From positions 1 to 64,000 of the forward strand of contig REGQ01000059.1 in assembly GCA_004134985.1 (NCBI GenBank): 64,000 bases of DNA, given 5' to 3'. The stretch is from Paenibacillaceae bacterium (GTDB lineage Bacteria; Bacillota; Bacilli; Paenibacillales; Paenibacillaceae). Position 1 is the first letter of the stretch. Every line of letters begins with the position of its first letter. This document shows, one piece after another, positions 18,987 to 27,961 of the stretch. Made by a program: the position numbers and the translations under genes. The notes beneath the pieces were generated by a model, which was given only the letters and a program-made list of their open reading frames with translations, did not search any database and was not told the DNA's origin.

Positions 18987-19082
18987 CAGGCATCAACAGC
19001 TTTATCGCAAGCTACATGCTGAACTACCAGGCCATCTGAAACGAGCGCTTTGACGCACTTGAAATTTACCTTAAAAGGATGA

Positions 19083-20396
19083 ATGCAGATGAGAAGTAAA
19101 ACAACCATTCTTAAAAACCTCGAGCGTAGAGAACTCATCGTCGAACGCACTGTTGCCATTGCCGTCAAGCTTGCTTGGGAGGGCTGGACTAAGCCCAAAC
19201 ACATTACACGTTGGTGGGGGCCTAAACGTTGGACGACTACCGTATATGAAATGGATGTAAGGCAAGGCGGCGTTTGGCGATACAGTCTGAAATCGGATGA
19301 CAACAGTGGTGAAGAAGCCTTTTGCAGAGCCATATATGAGGAAGTGGAGGCACCCCACAAACTGGTTTATACGGACTCTTTTGCTGACAGCAACTGGGAT
19401 ATCGTTTCGGATAGCGAGATGTTCACAACAGTGTTGTTTGAGGAAGGAATTGAAGGTACGCGAATCAGCATCGTGACGCGATTCGCTACTAGCGAACAAT
19501 TGGACAATGCTGAAGCCCTGGGAATGATTGAAGGATTCACTGATGCGTATGATCGACTTGAAGAATACTTAGAAACGTTAACAGGAGGCGCTATGGATAC
19601 AGTTATTTCGAAGGACGGAACAAAGATTGCTTATAACAAACAAGGGAATGGTCCTGCGCTCATACTGGTTTCATCAGCTGCTGCGGACCATCAGGATGCT
19701 GCACAATTAGCGGAGCAATTGACCGCTCATTTCACAGTCTACAATTACGATCGTCGTGGACGAGGCAACAGTACAGATACAGCAACATACGACGTTGAGC
19801 GAGAAATGGAAGATATCGAAGCATTAATTGAAATCGCCGGTGGCCAAGCCAGTCTGTTCGGAAGTTCATCCGGAGCCGTATTGGCACTCGAGACGGCAAA
19901 CTTGCTGGGCGATCGAGTTACGACGCTCTATCTGTATGAACCACCGTTCATTGTCAATGACAGCCGTGAGCCTGTGCCCGTTGATTATGTACAGCAATTG
20001 AATTCACTGACTGAAGCGGGTAAAAGAACGGAAGCCGTTGAATATTTCGCAACCGAGGCTCTCGGCATTCCCGGAGAATATATCGGGTACATGAAGGCTG
20101 ATCCTTCCTGGAATAAGATGGAGGCCTTGGCGCACACACTCGCGTATGACGGCATGATTATGGGCACCACGCAGTCAGGCAAGCCGCTGCCAACCGACAG
20201 ATGGGTAGTGAACGCTCCAACGTTGATCATGACAGGGGAAAACAGCGAGCCACTTTTCCATGACGCAGCAAGCGCACTTGTTAAACTTCTGCCTAAGGCC
20301 GCCATTCATACGCTGGCAGGCCAAGATCATTCTGCAGTTATATCGGCACCGGAAGTGGTGACAAAGGCTGTCGTCGACTTCGAATTGCAGGGATAG
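19083..20396 (+). CDS. SRPBCC (AHSA1) domain fused to alpha/beta hydrolase
   Basis: The first 167 or so residues form a SRPBCC/AHSA1 domain (ITRWWGPKRWTT, GGVWRYSL, GFTDAYDRLEEYLETL). From residue 170 an alpha/beta hydrolase begins (MDTVISKDGTKIAYNKQG), with the nucleophile elbow GSSSGA near residue 261 and a His in AGQDHS. The linker DNA still contains a perfect ribosome-binding site (AGGAGG) seven bases before ATG 19592, so the hydrolase may also be made separately. It looks like two cotranslated genes that became fused by loss of a stop codon. The ArsR gene just upstream is the likely regulator. The enzymatic substrate is unknown. Confidence 0.8.
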   Translation: MQMRSKTTILKNLERRELIVERTVAIAVKLAWEGWTKPKHITRWWGPKRWTTTVYEMDVRQGGVWRYSLKSDDNSGEEAFCRAIYEEVEAPHKLVYTDSFADSNWDIVSDSEMFTTVLFEEGIEGTRISIVTRFATSEQLDNAEALGMIEGFTDAYDRLEEYLETLTGGAMDTVISKDGTKIAYNKQGNGPALILVSSAAADHQDAAQLAEQLTAHFTVYNYDRRGRGNSTDTATYDVEREMEDIEALIEIAGGQASLFGSSSGAVLALETANLLGDRVTTLYLYEPPFIVNDSREPVPVDYVQQLNSLTEAGKRTEAVEYFATEALGIPGEYIGYMKADPSWNKMEALAHTLAYDGMIMGTTQSGKPLPTDRWVVNAPTLIMTGENSEPLFHDAASALVKLLPKAAIHTLAGQDHSAVISAPEVVTKAVVDFELQG

Positions 20397-20418
20397 ATTT
20401 CAGAAGGAGAATGTTCAT

Positions 20419-20565
20419 ATGACTGATCTTAAACCGCTGGATCGTTTGGTCGGCACCTGGCATATCAACGACTTAAATGAGGGGGTATGGCGTTACCCCG
20501 GAGGGGGAGGATATGAATCGACGATGACGAGAGTTTCGACTATAGGAGGGATCGGAAGTGGCTAA
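20419..20565 (+). pseudogene. Truncated DUF1579-like gene remnant
   Basis: A good ribosome-binding site (AGAAGGAGA) and ATG start a 48-residue frame beginning MTDLKPLDRLVGTWHI. This is the typical N-terminus of DUF1579-type proteins of about 150 residues. Most of the gene is missing, and the frame runs into the start of the next gene. An internal deletion is the simplest explanation. Confidence 0.5.
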
Positions 20566-21223
20566 ACCGCTAGTCGTTGCAAAACCGGTTACAGTGACCG
20601 CTTCCAAATTCGCGCTTGTGTCCGTCTTCTCTGGAACGCTATTCTTTCTGTTGCTTTGTAGTCTCCATCTTCTGGAGCCTGAATTCGATCCGACATGGCG
20701 ATTTGTCAGTGAATATGCTTTGGGTGGTTTCGGCTGGATGATGCACCTTGCATTCGGATTGTTAGCTGCTGTTCAGATATGTGTCGGCGTGGCGATTTAT
20801 CCCCAAATCCGAACCATTACAGGATATATCGGGCTCGTCATACTTGGTATAAGTGCAATCGGTGTCTTGATCGCGGCTGTCTTCGTCACCGACCCAATAT
20901 CGGTTAGCCCGGATAACGCGACATTCAACGGCAAGATGCATTCCATTGGTGCCATGCTTGATTATACGCCTGTCGCCGCTCTTCTGCTCAGCATTTCGCT
21001 AACACGCAGCAGCGCCTGGAGGCCCATTAGGATTCAGTTGTTCGCAAGCGCGGGCCTTGCACTTGTAGCTATGGTCGTATTTATTCTTCAAATTCCCCAA
21101 GATGGCCGGTTTGGTCCTGAAGTTCTGGCAGGACTGTTTGGACGAATCTTGATCATAGCCGACCTTGTATGGCTTCTGATCGTCGGAATTCATGCAGTAA
21201 AGCTTCGCAAGAAAAATTCGTAG
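20558..21223 (+). CDS. DUF998 membrane protein
   Basis: This 221-residue protein has six predicted membrane helices. It begins at GTG after ATAGGAGGG. The family pattern (FDPTWRFVSEYALGGFGWMMHLAF, KMHSIGAMLDYTPVAALLLS) matches DUF998 proteins, whose function is unknown. The GTG start overlaps the end of the upstream truncated remnant by eight bases. A strong terminator follows. Confidence 0.8.
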   Translation: MAKPLVVAKPVTVTASKFALVSVFSGTLFFLLLCSLHLLEPEFDPTWRFVSEYALGGFGWMMHLAFGLLAAVQICVGVAIYPQIRTITGYIGLVILGISAIGVLIAAVFVTDPISVSPDNATFNGKMHSIGAMLDYTPVAALLLSISLTRSSAWRPIRIQLFASAGLALVAMVVFILQIPQDGRFGPEVLAGLFGRILIIADLVWLLIVGIHAVKLRKKNS

Positions 21224-21263
21224 AAATTTAAATTTTGCCATGACTGGCTGAGATCTTTTATAT

Positions 21264-21295
21264 AAACCGGCTGCAAATCCCTTGCAGCCGGTTTA
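21264..21295 (+). terminator. Strong hairpin terminator after the DUF998 gene
   Basis: AAACCGGCTGCAA pairs perfectly with TTGCAGCCGGTTT around a short loop. The T run is short, so it may act in both directions. Confidence 0.65.
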
Positions 21296-21348
21296 AATCT
21301 GAAATCGGACAATAGCAATCATAATCATGCCCCGTGAATAACCTCCAG

Positions 21349-21411
21349 TTGACGCTTTTCATTTTCGCGAGTATACTCTAACTATCGTTTACAAGTGTAA
21401 ACGATAGTTAG
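21349..21411 (+). promoter_or_regulatory. BlaI-type operator and promoter
   Basis: TTGACG (21349-21354) and TATACT (21372-21377) are 17 bases apart. Immediately downstream, 21378-21411 is a perfect palindrome with 16-bp arms and a two-base centre. Its core TACA-AG-TGTA matches the BlaI/MecI operator. Binding would block transcription initiation of the blaI-like gene. Confidence 0.8.
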
Positions 21412-21434
21412 GAAAATGAAAAGAGGCTAAGACT

Positions 21435-21812
21435 ATGAGTGATTCCCCTCACATTACCGATGCTGAACTTAAAGTCATGAAGCTTCTTTGGCAGAAACAA
21501 CCTTTATCCGCTAATGAGATTGTTTTGAAGCTGACGGAGGAAATGCAGTGGTCTGATCAGACAATTAAAACGTTTCTAAATCGTCTACATAAGAAGAAGG
21601 CAATCTTTTTCGAAAAGACTGGCAGGAATTATCTATATTATCCATTGGTGTCGTATGAAGAATACATAAAAACGGAAAACCGCTCCTTTCTTGACAGAGT
21701 TTATAACGGTGCCGTAGGCATGCTCTTTGCGAAATTTCTTGAGGAAGAGACGCTCTCAGAGAAAGCTATCGAAGAGCTTCAACAACTGCTAGAAGAGAAG
21801 AAAAAATCATGA
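21435..21812 (+). CDS. BlaI/MecI-family repressor
   Basis: This 125-residue protein has an N-terminal winged helix (ITDAELKVMKLLWQKQPLSANEIVLKL, WSDQTIKTFLNRLHKKKAI) and a C-terminal dimerisation helix. BlaI proteins are cleaved or released when the partner M56 protease senses a signal. It overlaps the next gene by four bases (ATGA). The perfect palindrome at its promoter is its expected operator. No beta-lactamase gene is adjacent, so the pair may regulate itself plus distant targets. Confidence 0.9.
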   Translation: MSDSPHITDAELKVMKLLWQKQPLSANEIVLKLTEEMQWSDQTIKTFLNRLHKKKAIFFEKTGRNYLYYPLVSYEEYIKTENRSFLDRVYNGAVGMLFAKFLEEETLSEKAIEELQQLLEEKKKS

Positions 21813-24052
21813 TTGTCTTGGAAACGTTATTCGCTCTTATCTTGAATGCATCGTTGGCAGCGGCGCTAATCGTCTTGCTGCTGCTCTTCATTCGAAAGTG
21901 GTTTCATCTGCGCCTCACACCTAGATTCATTCATGTCTTATGGATGCTGGTATTAATTAAATTGCTTGTTCCTGTCGGTCCGTCAAGTTCGATCAGTTTG
22001 TTTAATCTAGTGCCGCAAACGATAGTAGATACATGGACAACGTATCCAACCCATTCTGCTCACAGTTCCGGATCCGTGAAGCAAAGCGAGGAAAAAGAGG
22101 CGCTTTCCGCTGACACTTCCGAATCCGGCGATGCAACGAAGATAAGCTTGCATCAACGCGCAGAAGAAAAGCTGTCTACCGATGGATCAGCATCCCGCTT
22201 TGAGGATTCTGATTCGATGACAGAGAATCTTCTCTCTCATTCCGAAGAGGAAAATCGGGGTTGGACCAATATACTTAACATCGGATTATATATATGGCTC
22301 GGAGGCTTAGTATTACTCGGAATTTATTATCTGATAGTGACACTAAGATTCAGAAAACAACTCAGGTGTGCCCGCCAGATCAACGATGAAAAGGTGCTTT
22401 CTGTTCTTCATGCATGCAGTGAACGATTGGGCATTAAACCAAACATTCCGGTTTATGAGATTAGCGGTTTTCAGAGCCCTTGGATCTACGGAATGATTAA
22501 GCCGCGCATTTATTTGCCGGAGGATATTGTTGCAATCGCTAATTCCCAGCAGTTGACACATGTTCTTGTACACGAGTTGGCACATTACAAACGCAAAGAC
22601 TTATGGTTCAATTTCTTATGGACGTTAGCAGTATGGCTGCATTGGTTTAATCCTCTGATTTGGGTGGCGTGGCAAAAAATGTCCACTGATAGGGAACTGG
22701 CCTGTGATGCGATTGTGCTTGAGGTGCTAGGTGAGCGGGAATCTTCCGCATACGGCATGACACTTCTGATGCTGTCGCGTTTATTTTCTGGAAGTTCTTC
22801 TCCACCGGTTAATCTTTCCTATTTTTTTAACAACAAGAGCGAGATGAAACGGAGAGTTACGATGATTGCGAAGTTCAAACAAGGTTCATACAGGCTGTCT
22901 GCCATAGCTATATTGTCGATACTAGTCTGGAGTGCAGTTTTGCTTACCAACCCAAATGTCGATTCAAAGGAGAAGAATAGCGTTTCTGCATTTCAGATCG
23001 ACAGACCGATTCCCACGTTCAAATGGTTTCATAATCTGGACCGAGCTCTCGCTTTTTCAAAGTTTGATTTTAAAGTACCTGACTATCTGCCTGAGGGGTA
23101 TCGGCTAAAAAACCTGGATTTAAATGAGAATTTCAGCAAAGCCAATAAAGTAGACCTGATTGAATTCGTATCGATCACTTTCGTGTCAAATTTTGGCCAA
23201 AAAGACGAGAAAAATTTCGAGATATATGCTTCCAAAGGAAACGGAACCTTGCTTGAGCATAATTTATTGTGGGGAGCTTCGTATTCTCAAGAACCGGCTC
23301 GTACTCCTGCCTATCGCCAAAAAGACCTGACATTAGATGCTATAAGAGGTATTGCGTTCACAACTACAAGGTCTAAGTACAAGCAAAAACCTGAAACAGC
23401 CAAAAGTTTTGTATGGCAGGAAAACGGCGTAACGTATGCGATCAATTACTATAGCGCTGATCTTTCAGAAGAAGAGCTGGTGAAGGTTGTGCAATCATTT
23501 GCTTTGCCGGACCAAGTTCAATATATCGACTATGGGGGTGAGGGCAATTCATACCCTTTGTATGATGATACGGATTTGCAAGAAGCAATAAATACTCTTG
23601 GCTTTCCAGTGAAGATCCCGTATACCATCTCAGACTATGGGCTCAAACTTTCGGATTCAGTTTTACTGCAGGCTGGTGATCAGAACACCGGCTTCTCCAT
23701 TAGACCGGACACTGACACCTTGAGGAATACTTATAGCGTCCCTTTCAATTCATCTATCTATGAAATAAATGACAGCATTGATTTTTATCAGAGCAAAGCA
23801 CCTATTGTGGATGTTAACAGGTTGGCGTCCTTACGTAAATTGGAGATTAACGGTATCGAAATATCTGCATATGCAGATATGGATCATTTCTACTTGGAGC
23901 CTGTTCATTCTGATAACAACAAGTTAAAATTCAAAACCCAAACGTATTACGTCTGGGAGCAAGACGGTATTTATTATACGGCGTTTATCCTTGGGGTGGA
24001 CACTCACCAGGAGGAAAACCTTAAAGCCTTAGTACTCGCTCCTGCCGAGTAA
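21809..24052 (+). CDS. BlaR1-like M56 metallopeptidase with DUF4367-type sensor
   Basis: This 747-residue membrane protein has N-terminal helices, the zinc site HELAH near residues 254-258, and the M56 downstream motif DRELACD. After one more helix near residue 370, the extracellular part holds two related DUF4367-like domains (about 405-575, with PDYLPEGYRL, and 585-745). It has no penicillin-binding sensor with SxxK and KTG motifs, so it should not sense beta-lactams the way BlaR1 does. It is cotranscribed with the BlaI repressor and is predicted to inactivate it when the external domain is engaged. The signal is unknown. Confidence 0.85.
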   Translation: MIVLETLFALILNASLAAALIVLLLLFIRKWFHLRLTPRFIHVLWMLVLIKLLVPVGPSSSISLFNLVPQTIVDTWTTYPTHSAHSSGSVKQSEEKEALSADTSESGDATKISLHQRAEEKLSTDGSASRFEDSDSMTENLLSHSEEENRGWTNILNIGLYIWLGGLVLLGIYYLIVTLRFRKQLRCARQINDEKVLSVLHACSERLGIKPNIPVYEISGFQSPWIYGMIKPRIYLPEDIVAIANSQQLTHVLVHELAHYKRKDLWFNFLWTLAVWLHWFNPLIWVAWQKMSTDRELACDAIVLEVLGERESSAYGMTLLMLSRLFSGSSSPPVNLSYFFNNKSEMKRRVTMIAKFKQGSYRLSAIAILSILVWSAVLLTNPNVDSKEKNSVSAFQIDRPIPTFKWFHNLDRALAFSKFDFKVPDYLPEGYRLKNLDLNENFSKANKVDLIEFVSITFVSNFGQKDEKNFEIYASKGNGTLLEHNLLWGASYSQEPARTPAYRQKDLTLDAIRGIAFTTTRSKYKQKPETAKSFVWQENGVTYAINYYSADLSEEELVKVVQSFALPDQVQYIDYGGEGNSYPLYDDTDLQEAINTLGFPVKIPYTISDYGLKLSDSVLLQAGDQNTGFSIRPDTDTLRNTYSVPFNSSIYEINDSIDFYQSKAPIVDVNRLASLRKLEINGIEISAYADMDHFYLEPVHSDNNKLKFKTQTYYVWEQDGIYYTAFILGVDTHQEENLKALVLAPAE

Positions 24053-24641
24053 CTGGTTCTTGTTAAATTAAAATGTACGGGGCACCCGATAGGTGCCCTG
24101 AAGAATACTGAAAAAGCTCCTTTAGCGGTGATCGAACGCGGTCGGATCGTCCAGCAGCAGTTGTATGCATCGGCAGGTTTGTACCGTTCACTCTGGAGCG
24201 AACGCAACCGGGCGAAGAACTGGACATTTAACGGGTTGAAAGGGGACAGGGCCTCAAATTTATGAGGTGGCTGTTCCCTTTTTTTATATAATTCAGGAAG
24301 AAAGTTGAATCAAATTTATTTCGCTCAAATCTTACGGGCGGCCGGTGGGACTTGGCCCATGCCGCTGTAGGCTTCTTGCGAGCAGCTGTGTGCGGTGAGG
24401 ATCTGTTCGACGATGAAGGAGCCATGAAGGCTCATCGAGAGGCTCGGTGCGCATCGTCAGGGTCCGCCACTGTGCGTTCGATCAGCCCTGCTCGCTCCAG
24501 CACTTTGAAGTGAATATATGCTACAATACGTGGTCATGGCAAGCTGCTTGGAAAGGGTTTAGCTGTGATAGGGTACCTATCGAAATACAGTGTTACCCTA
24601 ATGAACGAATACGATTGCTCTGGCAAGAACCTAGAAAAAGA
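24053..24641. other. Intergenic region with remnants
   Basis: A hairpin GGGCACC/GGTGCCC (24080-24098) lies after the M56 gene. The dispersed repeat at 24228-24311 follows. On the minus strand around 24440-24525, one frame reads YIHFKVLERAGLIERTV, like the end of an ArsR-type DNA-binding domain, and is probably a decayed fragment. No intact gene is seen. Confidence 0.4.
24228..24311. repeat. Dispersed hairpin repeat, copy 2
   Basis: An 84-bp unit closely matches 15135-15217: it starts TTAACGGG and has nested stems GGGGACAG/CTGTTCCC and CCTCA/TGAGG, a T run, and an AGTTGAATC end. The two copies flank no common gene, so it is a dispersed element. Confidence 0.65.
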
Positions 24642-24698
24642 TTGACAAATTATCTATGAAGAATATATAGCACAACTTATAAATAATAATAATTACTA
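24642..24698 (+). promoter_or_regulatory. Promoter and Fur-like box of the iron transport operon
   Basis: TTGACA (24642-24647) and TATATA (24664-24669) are 16 bases apart. TAATAATAATTACTA at 24684-24698 matches the Fur 7-1-7 motif TGATAATNATTATCA at 12 of the 15 positions. Iron repression is inferred. Confidence 0.5.
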
Positions 24699-24808
24699 TT
24701 AAGGAGAGGTAGAGAATGACATGAATCGATGCAGTATCCATTGGCGATATTCCCAGTCCAATAAATCGTGATTATTACAAATTAACAGACAGAAGGAGTT
24801 AGTGTATT

Positions 24809-25864
24809 ATGAACGGTATTGCAATGAGATGTATGCTGCTGCTGATTGCTGCAGCCATTGTGCTATCAGCTTGCGGCAAACAATCGACTTCGAAGTTAGA
24901 GAACAATCCTGCCGATAAATCAGTTGGATCTTCACCGCTATCTACGGAAGCGGCGAAGCCATCGGCACCGACCGGCTCGGAGAAGCAGCGTTTTGAGCCT
25001 GTAACAGTCGTGGATGCAACGGGGGAAACCATTGCGTTTACCCATAAAGTTGAAAAGGTGGCATGCATCGTTTCGCAGTGTATTGATGTGTTGGCGGAGC
25101 TGGGGATGGAGCCTATCGCAATTGGTGAGAGCGGTGTCCGGGTAATTGCGACACAGCAAGAGTACTACGGGGACAAAGGAAAAAATTTCTCTTCCATCGG
25201 AGGAAGCTTTTTTGAGCCGAATCTGGAGGATATTGTAACGGCTGCACCGGATCTTGTCATTGGTCTAAAAGGGGCACATGATGGACTGCGAGAAGGACTG
25301 AAGGGCGTGGCTCCCATCTTTTTGACAAATCCTGCTCATTATGAAGAATCGATCGCATTTCTGGAGACGATCGGCAAGCTGACGGGTAAAATGACCGAAG
25401 CCGCAGCAGCAAAGAAGCGCTTTTTAGAAAAGTTGGCGCAAGCGAAGGCGAAGTCGCCGAAAAACAAGAAAGCGGTCATTATATTCGGATCGGATGTGAA
25501 TATTTCGGTCATAACGGCATCCGGACTTGGCGGGTCGGTACTTAAAGAAATTACAATGTATCCTTGGGAGGTCGAAAATGCTGCGGACGATCCTTACGGG
25601 GAAGGAGCCGTTCCCTATTCATTAGAGAAACTTCTTGTAGAAAACCCGGATGTCATTTTCGTAGAAAGTTATTCGTATAGCCCTGGAACGCTTTCAGTAT
25701 CCGAGCAGTTAAAGGCATTACCGATTTGGAGCAAACTGAAGGCGGTGCAGGACAAGCAGGTCCATGAGGTGCGTTCTCCGATCTGGGGGGATGGCAGAGG
25801 GACGCGTTCGCTGGGCATTTTGCTGGACGAGTCGATTCATATCCTGTATCCGGACCTGTTCTAG
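24809..25864 (+). CDS. Iron-siderophore ABC transporter, substrate-binding lipoprotein
   Basis: This 351-residue protein has a lipoprotein signal (lipobox LSAC at about 18-21) and a FepB/FhuD-type periplasmic-binding fold: VEKVACIVSQCIDVLAELGMEPIAIGE, DLVIGLKGAHDG, KKAVIIFG, PDVIFVESY. Its place before two FecCD permeases identifies it as the binding protein for a ferric siderophore or related metal complex. AGAAGGAG precedes the ATG. The cognate siderophore is unknown. Confidence 0.88.
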   Translation: MNGIAMRCMLLLIAAAIVLSACGKQSTSKLENNPADKSVGSSPLSTEAAKPSAPTGSEKQRFEPVTVVDATGETIAFTHKVEKVACIVSQCIDVLAELGMEPIAIGESGVRVIATQQEYYGDKGKNFSSIGGSFFEPNLEDIVTAAPDLVIGLKGAHDGLREGLKGVAPIFLTNPAHYEESIAFLETIGKLTGKMTEAAAAKKRFLEKLAQAKAKSPKNKKAVIIFGSDVNISVITASGLGGSVLKEITMYPWEVENAADDPYGEGAVPYSLEKLLVENPDVIFVESYSYSPGTLSVSEQLKALPIWSKLKAVQDKQVHEVRSPIWGDGRGTRSLGILLDESIHILYPDLF

Positions 25865-25877
25865 GAGGAAGCATCGG

Positions 25878-26903
25878 ATGTCGAATATAGTGCCTTCCAC
25901 CGCAGTCGGAAGAAGAACTGTTCTTCTTCCGACTTTTTCTTTGCTAGTTCTGCTTGTCGTCATTTCCGTCTTTGGGATGAAGCTGGGTACCCCCACACTG
26001 ACTTGGACCAGGCTGGCCAACGTACTGTTCACTAACGCAGGGGAAGAAATTGAACGAATTGTCGTGCTGGAAATCAGGCTTCCCCGATTCGTTTTGGGAC
26101 TTCTGGTCGGTTCGTTGCTTGGTTCCGCAGGTACACTCATGCAAGGCGCATTGAATAACCGACTGGCTGGTCCAGAGCTGCTTGGCGTATCTGCAGGCGC
26201 CTCGTTGTTCATGGCTGCCATAACCGTATTGCATCTTCCGATTTCGTTTCGGTTGCACCCGCTCTTGGCACTAGCGGGCGGATTAGCCGGAGGACTGTTC
26301 GTCGTCCTGTCGGCCAGAGGGAGCAAGGGGACGGCAAGTATGCTGTTGATCGGCATGTCTGTAACGGCTATTCTGAATGGGTTGATGATTATCCTGATTG
26401 CAATGGGAACGAGCAATGATGTGAATATGCTGTATACGTACTTGCTTGGCTCATTGGCTAATCGGAGCTGGGATCATGTACTCCACATATTGCCTTGGTT
26501 TGCTTTGGCGTTTCCTGCGGCATTGCTCTTCTCACGGGCATTAAATGTTCTGCAGCTCGGAGACGAGGCGGCTTCAGGACTTGGTTTGAAAGTCGAACGG
26601 ATTCGGATCTCCATGCTGATCGTCTGCACCGCTCTTGTCTCGATCACGGTGGCGCAGTGCGGACCGATCGGTTATATTTCTTTGCTCGCTCCGCACCTGA
26701 CACGGCTGTTGGCGCGTTCGATCGACGCACGTCTCGTGCTTCCCATCTCTGCACTATGCGGAGCGGGCATACTGACAACGGCTGATCTACTGTCACGGCT
26801 ATTGCTATATCCGATGGAAATACCGGTTGGCATATGGACGACACTTGTTGGAGGAACCGTTTTTCTGCTGTTCTTTCTGCAACGCAAGGGGGGAAACGGG
26901 TGA
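25878..26903 (+). CDS. FecCD-family iron ABC transporter permease 1
   Basis: This protein of about 341 residues has about ten membrane helices. Family motifs include RLPRFVLGLLVGSLLGSAGTLMQGALNNRLAGPELLGVSAGA and GPIGYISLLAPHLTRLL. The ATG at 25878 follows CTAGGAGGAAGC, right after the binding-protein stop; an earlier in-frame start at 25764 would overlap that gene by 100 bases and lacks support. It overlaps the next permease by four bases. Confidence 0.9.
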   Translation: MSNIVPSTAVGRRTVLLPTFSLLVLLVVISVFGMKLGTPTLTWTRLANVLFTNAGEEIERIVVLEIRLPRFVLGLLVGSLLGSAGTLMQGALNNRLAGPELLGVSAGASLFMAAITVLHLPISFRLHPLLALAGGLAGGLFVVLSARGSKGTASMLLIGMSVTAILNGLMIILIAMGTSNDVNMLYTYLLGSLANRSWDHVLHILPWFALAFPAALLFSRALNVLQLGDEAASGLGLKVERIRISMLIVCTALVSITVAQCGPIGYISLLAPHLTRLLARSIDARLVLPISALCGAGILTTADLLSRLLLYPMEIPVGIWTTLVGGTVFLLFFLQRKGGNG

Positions 26904-27961
26904 CTTTAATTCGGAGAAATAGACTCGCTGCATTTATATGCGGGTTTTGGTTGACATTCGTCGTATTGCTGCTCGTTTTAACTATTTTAGTTGTCCTGCA
27001 TATTGCGCTAGGCAAAACAATGATGACACCTGAGCAGGTTGTAAAGGCACTGCTGAATCGATCGGATGACGCCGGAATGCGCCACATCGTCTGGAATTTA
27101 CGGTTGCCACGGGTACTGGTCGCCACCGCTGCTGGTCTGATGCTGGGACTGGCCGGCGCGGTTCTGCAAGTCGTCCTGCGCAATCCGCTGGTAGAACCTG
27201 GACTCGTAGGCGCCACCGCGGGCTGTGTGCTGTTTGTCGTGTTGTGGATGCTTTATGCCCCTGTCAGCTACAATACGCCTAAAAACCTTCCGCTCGTCGC
27301 ACTGATTGGCGGGATCATAACGGTTGCCGCTATCTACTTTCTGAACGGGCACGGTGAGAACGGCAGGGCGCGCCTGGCGTTGACGGGTGTCGTTGCGACC
27401 GCGATCATTCAATCGGTTACTTCACTTTTACTGCTAAAGAACCAGCAGGGGCTATCTGCTATTTTCTTGTGGAATTTCGGTTCCTTGAACGGACGGGTTT
27501 GGCAGCATTGGAATATCGTCTGGCCCTGGTGCCTCACGCTAATCCCGCTGACTCAGCTATATGCCCGCAAGGCGCGGCTGCTGCAGTTGGAGGATGCCGT
27601 TGGCATAGGTCTTGGACTTGCGGTTAACCGAACGCGGCTGACTTTGCTTCTTCTGGCTGCGGCGCTCACCGCGGCCGCGGTTTCGGTCGTAGGAGCGATC
27701 GGTTTTATCGGTCTCGTCGGTCCGCATATCGCGGCGTTGCTTGTTGGACGCAACCCGGTGCATCTGTTCCCGACAAGCGCTCTGTTTACTGCTGTGCTGC
27801 TTGTTGCGGCCGACTGGGCAGCACAAGGAATAACGTTAAAGCTGCCGTTTCCGGGAATGGAACATCATGTCACTAGTTTGCCCGTAGGGGCGGTAACGAC
27901 GATTATGGGTGCGCCTTTTTTCCTTTATTTGCTGCGTAAAACACTGGTTAAAAAAAGGTAG
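26900..27961 (+). CDS. FecCD-family iron ABC transporter permease 2
   Basis: This protein of about 353 residues has the same fold as permease 1 (RLPRVLVATAAGLMLGLAGAVLQVVLRNPLVEPGLVGATAG, GAIGFIGLVGPHIAALLVGR). The GTG at 26900 overlaps the TGA of permease 1 and follows AAGGGGGG, so it is preferred over the upstream frame start at 26834. The pair forms the heterodimeric channel. No ATPase gene follows, so an unlinked FhuC/YusV-type ATPase must energise it. Confidence 0.9.
   Translation: MTLIRRNRLAAFICGFWLTFVVLLLVLTILVVLHIALGKTMMTPEQVVKALLNRSDDAGMRHIVWNLRLPRVLVATAAGLMLGLAGAVLQVVLRNPLVEPGLVGATAGCVLFVVLWMLYAPVSYNTPKNLPLVALIGGIITVAAIYFLNGHGENGRARLALTGVVATAIIQSVTSLLLLKNQQGLSAIFLWNFGSLNGRVWQHWNIVWPWCLTLIPLTQLYARKARLLQLEDAVGIGLGLAVNRTRLTLLLLAAALTAAAVSVVGAIGFIGLVGPHIAALLVGRNPVHLFPTSALFTAVLLVAADWAAQGITLKLPFPGMEHHVTSLPVGAVTTIMGAPFFLYLLRKTLVKKR

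Noticed and set aside
21809-24052. Calling the M56 gene a true beta-lactam sensor BlaR1/MecR1
   Set aside because: No penicillin-binding domain motifs are seen in the C-terminal half. DUF4367-like sequence is found instead.
25718-26416. A 232-codon minus-strand frame within the iron permease
   Set aside because: It lies entirely opposite a FecCD permease with family motifs, and it has no ribosome-binding site.
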